Source of the DNA: Butyrivibrio sp.
GTDB lineage: Bacteria; Bacillota; Clostridia; Lachnospirales; Lachnospiraceae
NCBI GenBank assembly: GCA_015056495.1
Contig: SVGC01000018.1
Location: 1-64,000, forward strand
Direction of reading: 5' to 3'
Length of the DNA: 64,000 nt
The notes under the pieces are model-generated. The model was not told the origin of the DNA and did no database searches. It saw only the letters and a program-made list of their open reading frames with translations. Shown here piece after piece: positions 52,946 through 62,149 of the stretch (position 1 is the first letter of the stretch; each line of letters starts with the position of its first letter). The translations under genes were made by a program, and so were the position numbers.

Positions 52946-53020
52946 TTGGTAATTTTGATTTGCGGAACTCGAATCAGATTCACATGAATTTATCTAATGA
53001 TATTTTATTCTGAATCAGAG

Positions 53021-53043
53021 GCCACCGTATAGGTGGCTTTTTT
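53021..53043 (+). terminator. Riboswitch expression-platform terminator
   Basis: GCCACC-GTATA-GGTGGC followed by TTTTTT is a compact intrinsic terminator about 75 nt after the B12 box and 97 nt before the first gene. Ligand binding to the aptamer would favour this stem. The repeated GAATCAGA/TCTGATTC-like stretch around 52971-53018 may form the competing structure. Confidence 0.8.
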
Positions 53044-53139
53044 ACTTATTGTCTTTTTTACTATATGGCAATAATCTTATTCTTTTTCACGCGTCAGGAT
53101 TACTTCATATGAAATCAAGATAAACAAGGAGAGGACAAA

Positions 53140-54774
53140 ATGAAAAAGAATCTAGTTACCATGCTTGCTATCATGGCAACAACAGCAATGACAGTTTGCG
53201 GTTGTTCCAATACTCAGACAAGCACATCCGACAACGCTGTGACAGCCCAGACATCTGCAGAAGCAGAGACTCAAGAAGCAGATTCACAGGAAGTATCAGA
53301 TCAGGAAGCTGCTGATAACGTTGCAGCACTGATAGATGCTATTTACGTACAGACAAGAACTGATGAAACAGACGCACAGTGCGCTGCCGCAAAAGAGGCA
53401 TGGGATGCTCTTACAGATGCACAGAAGGAACTTGTAGAGGGCGAATATGCTGACCCTGACTATTTTGGAAGAGATACAGGTGATGCATCTGCAGATGATC
53501 CTCTGAATCAGGACGAGATTGGTGAAAATGAAATTCTCGTTGTAAGTTTTGGTACATCATTTAATGACAGCCGTGTTAATGATATAGGCGGAATTGAAAA
53601 AGCCATTGCAGCTGCCAATCCAGACTGGTCAGTTAGAAGAGCTTTTACAGCCCAGATCATCATCAATCACATTCAGGCCAGAGACGGCGAAGCGATCGAC
53701 AATGTAGATCAGGCTCTTAACAGAGCAGTAGATAACGGAGTTAAAAATCTTGTTATCCAGCCTACACACCTTATGCACGGTGCTGAATATGATGAACTGG
53801 TTGAGACAGTTAATGAATATGCTGATTCTTTTGAATCTGTAACTATTGCTGAGCCTCTTCTTGGAGAAGTAGGAGCAGAAGCTACAGAAGTAAATGATGA
53901 TAAAGAAACTGTTGCAAAAGAGATCACAAATGCTGCAGTTGAAGCATCAGATTATGACAGCCTTGAAGCAGCTGCTGAAGATGGCGTAGCTTTTGTATTC
54001 ATGGGACATGGAACAAGCCATTCTGCAAAGGTTACATATTCTCAGATGCAGACACAGATGGATGAGCTTGGATATGACAATGTATTCATTGGTACAGTAG
54101 AAGGTGAGCCTGAAGAAACATCTTGCGAAAACATAATTGCTGCACTTCAGGAAGCTGGATATACCAAGGCTGTTCTCCGTCCTCTTATGGTTGTGGCAGG
54201 TGATCATGCCAATAATGATATGGCTGGTGAAGATGAAGACTCCTGGAAGTCAATGTTTGAAGCTGCAGGCTTAGAAGTTACTTGCCAGATAGCTGGTCTT
54301 GGTGAGATCGAAGGCGTTCAGGCTCTTTATGTTCAGCATACTGCTGATGCTATTGCCAACGCAGGCGTAGAAGCAGCAGCTACAGCTGAAGACAGTACCA
54401 AGGCTGAAGGTATTGACCTTGAAGCAGGTACATATGAAGTAACATTTAACACTGATTCAAGCATGTTTAAGATAAATGAGTCTCTTGATGATAAGGCTAC
54501 TCTTACTGTAGAAGATGATGGAACAGCTTATGTTTCAATCGCACTTGTATCCAAAAAGATCGTTAATCTCTATGTTGGAACAGCTGCTGATGCTGAAAAT
54601 GATACAGAGAACTGGCTTGAGCCATATGAAGTAGAAGTTACTTATTCTGATGGAACTACAGAGACTGTATATGGTTTTGATGTTCCTGTAACTGCTATCG
54701 GAGAAGAGTTTGACCTTGCTATCCTTGGTGAAAAAGGAACATGGTACGACCACAAGGTATCAGTAGAAAAATAA
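53140..54774 (+). CDS. Exported lipoprotein with CbiK-type cobaltochelatase domain and C-terminal NEAT-like domain
   Basis: A lipoprotein signal (MLAIMATTAMTVCGCSN, lipidated Cys22) and a Ser/Glu-rich linker precede a CbiK/anaerobic cobaltochelatase domain (about 130-400). Its probable catalytic residues are visible: His210 in VIQPTHLMHGAEYD and His290 in FVFMGHGTSHSAKV, with RPLMVVAGDHANNDMAG in the C-terminal half. A beta-rich C-terminal domain (about 425-544; TYEVTFNTDSSMFKINES, VNLYVGTAADA, KGTWYDHKVSV) resembles the NEAT/iron-transport-associated family. CbiK normally inserts Co2+ into sirohydrochlorin in the cytoplasm; a periplasmic form is known from Desulfovibrio. First gene after the B12 riboswitch. 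Whether it chelates or only binds a tetrapyrrole outside the cell is open. Confidence 0.88.
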   Translation: MKKNLVTMLAIMATTAMTVCGCSNTQTSTSDNAVTAQTSAEAETQEADSQEVSDQEAADNVAALIDAIYVQTRTDETDAQCAAAKEAWDALTDAQKELVEGEYADPDYFGRDTGDASADDPLNQDEIGENEILVVSFGTSFNDSRVNDIGGIEKAIAAANPDWSVRRAFTAQIIINHIQARDGEAIDNVDQALNRAVDNGVKNLVIQPTHLMHGAEYDELVETVNEYADSFESVTIAEPLLGEVGAEATEVNDDKETVAKEITNAAVEASDYDSLEAAAEDGVAFVFMGHGTSHSAKVTYSQMQTQMDELGYDNVFIGTVEGEPEETSCENIIAALQEAGYTKAVLRPLMVVAGDHANNDMAGEDEDSWKSMFEAAGLEVTCQIAGLGEIEGVQALYVQHTADAIANAGVEAAATAEDSTKAEGIDLEAGTYEVTFNTDSSMFKINESLDDKATLTVEDDGTAYVSIALVSKKIVNLYVGTAADAENDTENWLEPYEVEVTYSDGTTETVYGFDVPVTAIGEEFDLAILGEKGTWYDHKVSVEK

Positions 54775-54830
54775 AAGATAATCATACGCAATAGATGCGG
54801 ATTTCGTAGGAAAGTGGTGTGTGATAATAC

Positions 54831-56339
54831 ATGAACCATACGTGTTTTACTTTGAGGATAAAGTTATTACTGATAGCAACCTTATTTACATTAGTTGGTT
54901 GCAATACTGAAAATGACAACAAAATAATAGCTGATGGTTCATATAGCTGCGAGGTTTCTCTTGAGGGGGGAAGCGGAAAAGCTACAGTTGATTCACCTGC
55001 ACAGGTTGTAGTTGCTGATGGACAGATATCTGTAACGCTTGTCTGGTCCAGCCAGAACTACGATTACATGATCGTGCAGGATGAAAAATACTACAATGAA
55101 GCAGATGAGGGTGAGAATTCACAGTTTACTATTCCCATACCTGATTTTGATACGCCCGTAAATGTTATTGGCGATACTACTGCAATGAGCACGCCTCATG
55201 AGATTGAGTATACTCTTACAGTTTTTTCGCCAGGCAATGATGACTCTTTTGCGCAAGCTACAGATGAGGATAGTGGTTCTATCACGACAGAAGATGTGTC
55301 ACTGGAGGGTTTGACGTACACCGGAAGTCTTGACCTTGGCTATGCAAAAGAGTATTTAGTTGATTACTACGAAGATGATGAGGGGAATAGCTATAACTAT
55401 ATAACTATAGGCAGTGGAGAGTTTGAACAACATTTTTTGCAGTGCTGCGAAGGCGGCTCCACTACCTATAGCACTATTGAAGTAGATAAAACGTATCTGG
55501 TATCTACTTCTGCAATGGATCTGATCGCTTCCATCGGAGCGCTGGATAATATCAGGCTTTCCGGCACCAAAAGGGAAGATTGGTCAGTGGTAAGTGCTCA
55601 GGATGCCATGGATAAAGGCAATCTGATATATGCAGGTAAATATTCAGCTCCGGATTATGAGCTGCTTTTATCTGAAGAATGTAATTTTGCTATAGAAAAT
55701 ACTATGATCTACCATACTCCGGAGGTGTATGACAAGCTGCAAAGCCTTGGAATAACAGTAATGGTAGAACGTTCCAGTTATGAGGAAACACCACTTGGAA
55801 GGCTGGAATGGATCAAATTATACGGAGTATTATTTGACAGACTTGATGAAGCACAGGCTCTTTTTGATGAGCAGAGATCAAGGGTAGAAGCGATTTCAGA
55901 AATTGAAAGTACAGGTAAGTCTGTAGCAGTTTTTTCCATAAATTCTAATGGAACTGTAACTATCAGAAAACCTGGTGACTATGTTAGTTCAATGATAGAA
56001 CTGGCTGGTGGTACGTATGTGCCAAGGCTTGAACTTGATAAAGATGAGAATGATCTGTCCACTATGAATATTACAATAGAGGACTTTTATGCAGGGGCGG
56101 TCGATGCAGACCTGCTTATATATAATGGGGCTATTGAGGGGGATGTTGATAGTCTGGAAGAGCTGACAGTTAAGATGCCTTTTTTGAGTGATTTTAAAGC
56201 ATATAAAAATGGTTCTGTGTACTGTCTTACTGAGGATTATTTCCAGCAGAGTACTCATGTAGCAGACTTTATAGAAGATGTGCACAATATACTTTCAGAA
56301 AATAATGATCCTCTTAATTACTTATACAGAATAGAGTAG
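54831..56339 (+). CDS. Corrinoid/tetrapyrrole-binding lipoprotein of an ABC importer (BtuF-like) with extra N-terminal domain
   Basis: The protein starts with a lipoprotein signal (LLLIATLFTLVGCNTE, Cys24). An N-terminal beta domain (about 30-140; DGSYSCEVSLEGGSGKATVD, SQFTIPIPDFDTPVNVI) looks like the C-terminal domain of the preceding chelatase. The C-terminal half (about 190-500) is a TroA/BtuF-fold binding protein with a long central helix (GRLEWIKLYGVLFDRLDEAQ). The fold family carries cobalamin, haem and siderophores; the riboswitch and neighbouring cob genes point to corrinoids. It lies 56 nt after the chelatase gene and 8 nt before the permease gene. Confidence 0.88.
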   Translation: MNHTCFTLRIKLLLIATLFTLVGCNTENDNKIIADGSYSCEVSLEGGSGKATVDSPAQVVVADGQISVTLVWSSQNYDYMIVQDEKYYNEADEGENSQFTIPIPDFDTPVNVIGDTTAMSTPHEIEYTLTVFSPGNDDSFAQATDEDSGSITTEDVSLEGLTYTGSLDLGYAKEYLVDYYEDDEGNSYNYITIGSGEFEQHFLQCCEGGSTTYSTIEVDKTYLVSTSAMDLIASIGALDNIRLSGTKREDWSVVSAQDAMDKGNLIYAGKYSAPDYELLLSEECNFAIENTMIYHTPEVYDKLQSLGITVMVERSSYEETPLGRLEWIKLYGVLFDRLDEAQALFDEQRSRVEAISEIESTGKSVAVFSINSNGTVTIRKPGDYVSSMIELAGGTYVPRLELDKDENDLSTMNITIEDFYAGAVDADLLIYNGAIEGDVDSLEELTVKMPFLSDFKAYKNGSVYCLTEDYFQQSTHVADFIEDVHNILSENNDPLNYLYRIE

Positions 56340-56347
56340 GTGTAAAG

Positions 56348-57367
56348 GTGCAGAAAAAGAACAGAAAACAATTGATGATAATGATCATGATGGCAGTTCT
56401 TCTTGTCGTGATCAGTATTTTTTCCATTCTTGTTGGAAGTGCTGATATAGGACTTGCTGATCTGGCGTCTCTTTTTAGGGGCACGGAGAATGATTTTGCC
56501 TATAATATAATCATTTCCATCAGGCTTCCAAGGGTTGCTGCGGCAATCATATTGGGCGGAGCATTATCTGTTTCGGGCTTTTTACTTCAGATATTTTTTG
56601 GAAATCCAATAGCAGGGCCTTATGTGCTGGGTGTATCATCCTCAGCCAAATTGTTTGTTGCATTGGTAATGGTATTTTTATTAGAAAATGGACGTATGAT
56701 CAGTTCCTTTGGAATGATAGTGGCGGCTTTTACAGGGTCACTTATTTCCATGGGAATTGTTTTGCTATTGGCAAACAGAATACGCAATATGTCCTTACTT
56801 GTAGTCTGTGGTGTAATGATAGGCTACATATGCTCTGCAATTACTGATTTTATAGTATGTTTTGCAGAAGATTCCAATATCGTCAATCTTCACAACTGGT
56901 CCCTGGGCAGTTTTTCAGGGACAACTATGGAGCATGTACAGATATCACTGGTATTTGTAGCAGGGTGCCTGATAGTGGCATTTATGCTGTCCAAGCCCAT
57001 TGGCGCATATCAGCTGGGCGAAGCCTATGCCCGCAATATGGGTGTTGATATCCGGGCTTTCAGGATCTTACTGATACTTGTTTCAAGTCTGTTATCAGCC
57101 ACGGTTACTGCTTTTGCCGGACCAATATCATTTGTGGGGATTGCAGTTCCGCATATTATCAGGGGATTGTTAAAAACCGCAAAACCTATGATCATGATCC
57201 CGGCCTGCTTTATTGGCGGCAGTATCATAACCCTTGTCTGTGATGACATTGCAAGGACTGCCTTTGCGCCAACAGAGCTTAGCATCAGTTCCGTTACTGC
57301 TATAGGTCTGGCTCCAATTGTCATATATCTGCTTATAAGGCGAGGTGAGAGATCATGGACAAAGTAA
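56348..57367 (+). CDS. ABC importer permease, FecCD/BtuC family
   Basis: The 339-residue membrane protein has about ten helices with the FecCD/BtuC signatures (SIRLPRVAAAIILGGALSVS, GFLLQIFFGNPIAGPYVLGV, AFAGPISFVGIAVPHIIRGL). The start is GTG 56348, 8 nt after the preceding stop, with only a weak GTAGGTG nearby, so translation probably depends on coupling. It works with the adjacent binding protein and ATPase as a type II importer, most likely for cobalamin or a precursor. Confidence 0.93.
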   Translation: MQKKNRKQLMIMIMMAVLLVVISIFSILVGSADIGLADLASLFRGTENDFAYNIIISIRLPRVAAAIILGGALSVSGFLLQIFFGNPIAGPYVLGVSSSAKLFVALVMVFLLENGRMISSFGMIVAAFTGSLISMGIVLLLANRIRNMSLLVVCGVMIGYICSAITDFIVCFAEDSNIVNLHNWSLGSFSGTTMEHVQISLVFVAGCLIVAFMLSKPIGAYQLGEAYARNMGVDIRAFRILLILVSSLLSATVTAFAGPISFVGIAVPHIIRGLLKTAKPMIMIPACFIGGSIITLVCDDIARTAFAPTELSISSVTAIGLAPIVIYLLIRRGERSWTK

Positions 57368-58179
57368 TAAAAGATAAGGTTCTTAGAACTTATAAGCTAA
57401 ATGTTGGATATAAACAGACTGTGGTTTCTGATGTGACAATTGACGTAATGCCAGGGGAAATCATTGCTCTTATCGGACCAAACGGTGCAGGCAAATCCAC
57501 CATACTAAATACAATCATCAGAGAACTTAGGGAACTGTCAGGAAAAGTATATATCAAAGAAAAGGAAGAGAATTCCTTAAATGGTGAAGAACTGGCCAGA
57601 ATAATGTCAATGGTCACTACCAAAAAGATAACTCCTGAGCTAATGACAGCCAGAGAGGTTGTAGCAACAGGCCGCTATCCATATACAGGACGCCTTGGGA
57701 TCCTGAGTGCAGAAGACTGGCAGAAAGTTGACGAGGCAATAGGACTTGTGGGCGCAGAGGATGTCAGGGAGTGCGATTTTACCAAATTAAGCGATGGTCA
57801 GCGTCAGAGGATCATGCTTGCACGAGCTATATGTCAGGAGCCGGAGATCATGATACTTGATGAACCTACGTCATTTCTTGATATTCAGTTCAAGATAGAC
57901 ATATTATCCATTATTCGCAGGCTTTCTCAGGAAAAAGACATAGCAGTGATAATGTCTATCCATGATCTTGAATTTGTGGGCCCTGTGGCAGATAAAGTAG
58001 TAGCTATAGACGATGGAAGCGTTGTGGCAGTAGGCACATCGAAAGATATAATAACACCAGATATTATAGAGAAGATATATCATATGGAAAAAAATTCCGG
58101 ACATATACTTGTTGAGGGATTGAAAGCATACTCTGGTGCATTGGGAAGGCTGGTTAATAAGGAAAAATATGAAAACTAA
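57355..58179 (+). CDS. ABC importer ATPase, FecE/BtuD family
   Basis: The 274-residue ATPase has Walker [10 protein letters not shown] (41-49), signature [16 protein letters not shown] (the LSDGQ variant usual in FecE-like proteins), Walker [14 protein letters not shown] and H-loop [20 protein letters not shown] near the Q-loop is the Gly-Arg-x-Pro segment typical of iron-complex/B12 ATPases. It overlaps the permease gene by 13 nt and the next biosynthetic gene by 11 nt, joining transport and biosynthesis in one transcript. Confidence 0.95.
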   Translation: MDKVIKDKVLRTYKLNVGYKQTVVSDVTIDVMPGEIIALIGPNGAGKSTILNTIIRELRELSGKVYIKEKEENSLNGEELARIMSMVTTKKITPELMTAREVVATGRYPYTGRLGILSAEDWQKVDEAIGLVGAEDVRECDFTKLSDGQRQRIMLARAICQEPEIMILDEPTSFLDIQFKIDILSIIRRLSQEKDIAVIMSIHDLEFVGPVADKVVAIDDGSVVAVGTSKDIITPDIIEKIYHMEKNSGHILVEGLKAYSGALGRLVNKEKYEN

Positions 58180-59626
58180 AGTGATCATGGTTCAGGGCAC
58201 TATGTCCAATGTGGGAAAAAGCCTTTTGGTAGGTGCTCTTTGCCGTATTTTTAAACAAGATGGATATAGAGTTGCTCCTTTTAAGTCACAAAACATGGCC
58301 TTAAATTCTTTTGTTACAGAAGATGGTCTGGAGCTTGGAAGGGCTCAGGCAATGCAAGCTGAATGCGCGGGGATCAAGCCTTCAGTCTACATGAATCCTA
58401 TTCTGCTAAAACCTACTAATGACGTTGGTTCCCAAGTGATAGTCAATGGTGAAGTAATAGGTAATATGCCTGCCAGGGAGTATTTTAAATATAAAAAGAA
58501 GCTGATACCTGATATAATGGCGGCTTTTCATGAACTTGAGAAACAGGCAGACATAATTGTGGTGGAAGGTGCAGGTAGCCCTGCAGAGATCAACCTCAAG
58601 TCTGAAGATATAGTCAATATGGGGCTTGCAGAGTTAATAGATGCTCCGGTACTCCTTGTTGGAGATATTGACAGAGGCGGAGTATTTGCACAGCTCCTGG
58701 GTACTCTCGAGTTGTTGGAGGAAAAAGAGAGAGACAGAGTCAAAGGCCTTATCATTAACAAGTTCAGGGGTGATAAGAGCCTTCTGGATCCCGGAATTGA
58801 TATGCTTGAGGATATGGGACACGTTCCTGTCATAGGCACTATACCTTATACGAGACTTCTGATCGATGATGAAGACAGCCTGAGTGAGAGACTTGGTAAA
58901 GACAAGTTTACAGATAAAGCTGCTGTAGACATAGCAGTCATCAGACTTCCCAGGATATCCAATTTTACAGACGCTGCACCATTTGAGAGCATAGAAGGAG
59001 TTAATGTACGATTTGTAACTGATCCGGGAGAATTGGAAAAGGCTGACCTTGTGATCATACCAGGCAGTAAAAATACTATTGAGGACCTTAGATGGATGCG
59101 GGGATCCGGCATGGAGGCTGCGATCAAGAAATATGCCTGCAGTGCACCGGTTATAGGCATATGCGGCGGATTCCAGATGCTTGGTAACGAGATCAGCGAT
59201 CCAGATGGGGTAGAGGAAGGCGGAAGCATAAGAGGAATGTGCCTTATCAATACCAGCACAGTGCTAAAGGACAAAAAGAACAGAAGCCAGAGTGAAGGCA
59301 CTTTTCCAGAGATGGAAGGAATCTACGACTGTTTGTCAGGCCATAAATATGTAGGCTACGAGATACATATGGGAGAAACCACTGATCGTGACGGTCATAA
59401 AGTTACTTCTGTTCAGGAAGGTAATGTTTATGGTACCTATGTACACGGAATCTTTGATGAGGGTGATCTGGCGCTATGTCTTAGTAAGTCAGTAGCACGT
59501 AAAAAGGGAATTGAGCTTGATCAGACTATGGATTATCAGGCATTTAAAGAAAATGAGTATGACAAGCTGGCAGCTGTAGTCAGAGCTAATCTGGATATGG
59601 AATATATTTACAGGATCATGGAGTAA
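58169..59626 (+). CDS. cbiP: Cobyric acid synthase (CobQ/CbiP)
   Basis: The enzyme amidates adenosyl-cobyrinic acid a,c-diamide at positions b, d, e and g. The N-terminal P-loop synthetase domain shows [20 protein letters not shown] and [14 protein letters not shown]. The C-terminal class I glutaminase domain has [10 protein letters not shown] with nucleophile Cys332 and [10 protein letters not shown] with His426. ATG 58169 (AAGGAAAA just upstream) is preferred to a longer frame reaching into the ATPase gene; it gives 485 residues and the expected [18 protein letters not shown] start. It is the first biosynthetic gene after the importer. Confidence 0.96.
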   Translation: MKTKVIMVQGTMSNVGKSLLVGALCRIFKQDGYRVAPFKSQNMALNSFVTEDGLELGRAQAMQAECAGIKPSVYMNPILLKPTNDVGSQVIVNGEVIGNMPAREYFKYKKKLIPDIMAAFHELEKQADIIVVEGAGSPAEINLKSEDIVNMGLAELIDAPVLLVGDIDRGGVFAQLLGTLELLEEKERDRVKGLIINKFRGDKSLLDPGIDMLEDMGHVPVIGTIPYTRLLIDDEDSLSERLGKDKFTDKAAVDIAVIRLPRISNFTDAAPFESIEGVNVRFVTDPGELEKADLVIIPGSKNTIEDLRWMRGSGMEAAIKKYACSAPVIGICGGFQMLGNEISDPDGVEEGGSIRGMCLINTSTVLKDKKNRSQSEGTFPEMEGIYDCLSGHKYVGYEIHMGETTDRDGHKVTSVQEGNVYGTYVHGIFDEGDLALCLSKSVARKKGIELDQTMDYQAFKENEYDKLAAVVRANLDMEYIYRIME

Positions 59627-59628
59627 AC

Positions 59629-60258
59629 ATGGAAAATATTGAGTTTGTACTTCCTTCTGAAATAGAAAAAAGAAGCTTTGAAATAATTACAAAAGAGCTT
59701 GAGATGATGGGCAAAGTGATACCACAGGAGGAGGCGCCCATTACCAAGAGAGTTATTCATACCAGTGCGGATTTTGAATATGCAGATACCATGTGCTATT
59801 CGAAAAATGCTATCACAATAGCTCGTGATCTTATTAAAAACGGTGCACATATCGTAACTGATACCAACATGGCCATGGCAGGCATAAATAAAAAGAAGTT
59901 GGCGGCATATGGCGGAGAAGTCCACTGTTTCATGGCTGACAAGGATGTTGAGCTGGAAGCAAAAGAGCGCGGCATAACAAGAGCTGCAGTAAGCATGGAG
60001 AGGGCTTCCAAATTGGATGTTCCTGTAATATTTGCTATTGGTAATGCACCTACAGCGTTGATATCGCTGTATGAAATGATGGAAAAGGGTATTTTTACAC
60101 CGGACTTTGTAATTGGTGTTCCGGTAGGCTTTGTAAATGTTGTTGCTGCCAAGGAACTTTTTTTACAGGCTGATGTCCCATACATAATCAACCGTGGCAG
60201 AAAAGGCGGCAGTAATATAGCTGCTGCAATAGTAAATGCATTGGTATATGGCTTATGA
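59629..60258 (+). CDS. cbiC: Precorrin-8X / cobalt-precorrin-8 methylmutase (CbiC)
   Basis: CbiC moves a methyl group from C11 to C12 to form cobyrinate. The 209-residue protein has the family motif KRVIHTSADFEYADTM, whose His is the catalytic residue, then GAHIVTDTNMAMAGI, FAIGNAPTALISL, and VIGVPVGFVNVVAAKE. The length is standard. It starts 2 nt after the cbiP stop and overlaps the cbiD start by 4 nt. Confidence 0.97.
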   Translation: MENIEFVLPSEIEKRSFEIITKELEMMGKVIPQEEAPITKRVIHTSADFEYADTMCYSKNAITIARDLIKNGAHIVTDTNMAMAGINKKKLAAYGGEVHCFMADKDVELEAKERGITRAAVSMERASKLDVPVIFAIGNAPTALISLYEMMEKGIFTPDFVIGVPVGFVNVVAAKELFLQADVPYIINRGRKGGSNIAAAIVNALVYGL

Positions 60259-61373
60259 GAAAAGGGTTTACTACGGGAAGCTGTGCGGCAGCTGCTTCCA
60301 AGGCTGCCACATACATGCTTTTATCCGGAAAGAAAAAAACGAATATTGAGATAGAGACTCCTGCCGGGATCATGTTCAAAGCTCAGATCCTGGATATCCA
60401 CCGTGGTAATGACTATGTAAGCTGCGCGGTTATCAAGGATGGGGGAGATGATCCTGATGTTACTACAGGAAGCCATATTGTATCAAAAGTAAGTGTGAAG
60501 GCGGATCCAACTGAAAATGCTACTACATCAAAAGCTCACATCATTATTGATGGCGGAATAGGTGTAGGAAGGGTCACACGCCCCGGACTTGACCAGCCTG
60601 TTGGAAATGCGGCTATCAATCATGTACCAAGGGAGATGATCACCAAGGAGGTGTTGGAAGTATGCGAGCTGTTTGATTTTAATGGCACTCTTCGTATAGA
60701 GATATCTGTTCCGGAAGGGGAACAACTGTCTTCCCGCACCTTTAATCCAAGGCTTGGTATTGAAGGCGGAATATCGATCCTCGGCACAACAGGCATTGTA
60801 GAACCTATGAGTACCAAGGCTATCATTGATACCATCAGAGTTGAATTAAATCAGCAGAAAGCCCTTGGAAACACAATAGCTCGAGTAGCGCCAGGTAACT
60901 ATGGACAGGAATTTATGAAACAGCGCTATGGCTATGATCTTGATGCTAGTGTCAAATGCTCTAATTACATAGGTGAAACGATAGACATGGCCTGCGAGAT
61001 GGGCTTTGAGACTATGCTTCTGACCGGGCATATCGGTAAATTGATCAAAGTTGCCGGTGGTATCATGAATACCCATTCTCATGAGGCGGATTGCAGGATG
61101 GAGATCCTTGCAAGCTGCGCGCTTCGTGCCATGGGCGATGCAGAGATAGCCAGAAGGATACTGGCATGCATAAATACAGAAGAAGCCCTTCATATACTTG
61201 ATGAAGCCGGCTTGTTACAAGAGACTATGGATATAGTTCTGGAGAAAATCTTATTTTATCTGGATTTCCGGTCTCAAGGAAAAATTAGGACTGAATGTGT
61301 CATTTATTCAAATGATTATGGAATATTGGCTGAATCAGATGGTGTAAGAGATTGTTTTGGAAAAGAGGTTTAA
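60255..61373 (+). CDS. cbiD: Cobalt-precorrin-5B C1-methyltransferase (CbiD)
   Basis: The 372-residue protein begins MRKGFTTGSCAAAASKAAT, the invariant CbiD start, and carries GDDPDVTTGSHI, GVGRVTRPGLDQPVGNAAIN, and LTGHIGKLIKVAGGIMNTHS. It methylates C1 with loss of the C20-C21 fragment in the anaerobic pathway. CbiD marks the oxygen-independent, cobalt-early route. It overlaps cbiC by 4 nt and its stop is followed immediately by the cbiF ATG. Confidence 0.97.
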   Translation: MRKGFTTGSCAAAASKAATYMLLSGKKKTNIEIETPAGIMFKAQILDIHRGNDYVSCAVIKDGGDDPDVTTGSHIVSKVSVKADPTENATTSKAHIIIDGGIGVGRVTRPGLDQPVGNAAINHVPREMITKEVLEVCELFDFNGTLRIEISVPEGEQLSSRTFNPRLGIEGGISILGTTGIVEPMSTKAIIDTIRVELNQQKALGNTIARVAPGNYGQEFMKQRYGYDLDASVKCSNYIGETIDMACEMGFETMLLTGHIGKLIKVAGGIMNTHSHEADCRMEILASCALRAMGDAEIARRILACINTEEALHILDEAGLLQETMDIVLEKILFYLDFRSQGKIRTECVIYSNDYGILAESDGVRDCFGKEV

Positions 61374-62135
61374 ATGGTTCATTTTGTTGGTGCAGGCCCT
61401 GGGGCTGCAGATCTGATAACAGTCAGAGGCATGAAATTATTGCAGGCCGCTGACGTCATAATATATGCTGGGTCACTGGTAAATCCGGAACTGTTGGATT
61501 ATGCACATGAAGGATGCGAGACTTATAACAGTGCCAGACTGACCTTGGACGAAGTAATGGAGATAATGCTCAAGGCATCTGAAAGTGGAAAAGAGGTCGT
61601 TAGACTTCACACCGGAGAACCAAGCATATATGGTGCCGTTCAGGAGCAGATGCAGGAATTGGATAAACATGGAATTGAATATGACAGCTGTCCTGGCGTC
61701 AGCGCCTGTTTTGGTGCTGCCGCATCCCTGAATCTCGAATATACACTGCCGGATGTGAGTCAGTCGCTGATAATTACCAGGATGGCAGGAAGGACGCCGG
61801 TTCCTGAGGGAGAGTCCATAGAGCGCTTTGCCAGCCACGGGGCTTCCATGGCCATATACCTTAGCAGCGGAATGCTTGCAGAATTGTCTGAAAGACTCAT
61901 AAATGGCGGATATACTAAGGATACTCCTGCAGCTCTTGTATATAAGGCTACTTGGCCTGATGAGCAAAAATATATATGTACTGTAGGTACTCTAGCTGAG
62001 ACGGGAGAGAAGGCAGGTATTAAGAACCTGGCAGTTGTTCTGGTGGGAGATGTAATAGCCAAATCCGGTTATTCTCTGTCCAGATTGTATTCTCCTGATT
62101 TTGAAACGGGATTTAGAAGTAAAAAAGAATCTTGA
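61374..62135 (+). CDS. cbiF: Cobalt-precorrin-4 C11-methyltransferase (CbiF)
   Basis: A SAM-dependent tetrapyrrole methylase with MVHFVGAGPGAADLITVRGM at the start, YAGSLVNPELL, RLHTGEPSIYGAVQEQM and GVSACFGAAASLNLEYTLP, the pattern that distinguishes CbiF/CobM from other methylases. The 253-residue length is standard. The ATG directly follows the cbiD stop codon. Confidence 0.96.
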   Translation: MVHFVGAGPGAADLITVRGMKLLQAADVIIYAGSLVNPELLDYAHEGCETYNSARLTLDEVMEIMLKASESGKEVVRLHTGEPSIYGAVQEQMQELDKHGIEYDSCPGVSACFGAAASLNLEYTLPDVSQSLIITRMAGRTPVPEGESIERFASHGASMAIYLSSGMLAELSERLINGGYTKDTPAALVYKATWPDEQKYICTVGTLAETGEKAGIKNLAVVLVGDVIAKSGYSLSRLYSPDFETGFRSKKES

Positions 62136-62149
62136 GTTGAGGAAAAGCA

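Noticed and set aside
56348..58179. Iron-siderophore importer
   Set aside because: The families overlap, but the upstream cobalamin riboswitch and the overlapping cbi genes favour a corrinoid or precursor; a haem or siderophore cargo is not excluded.
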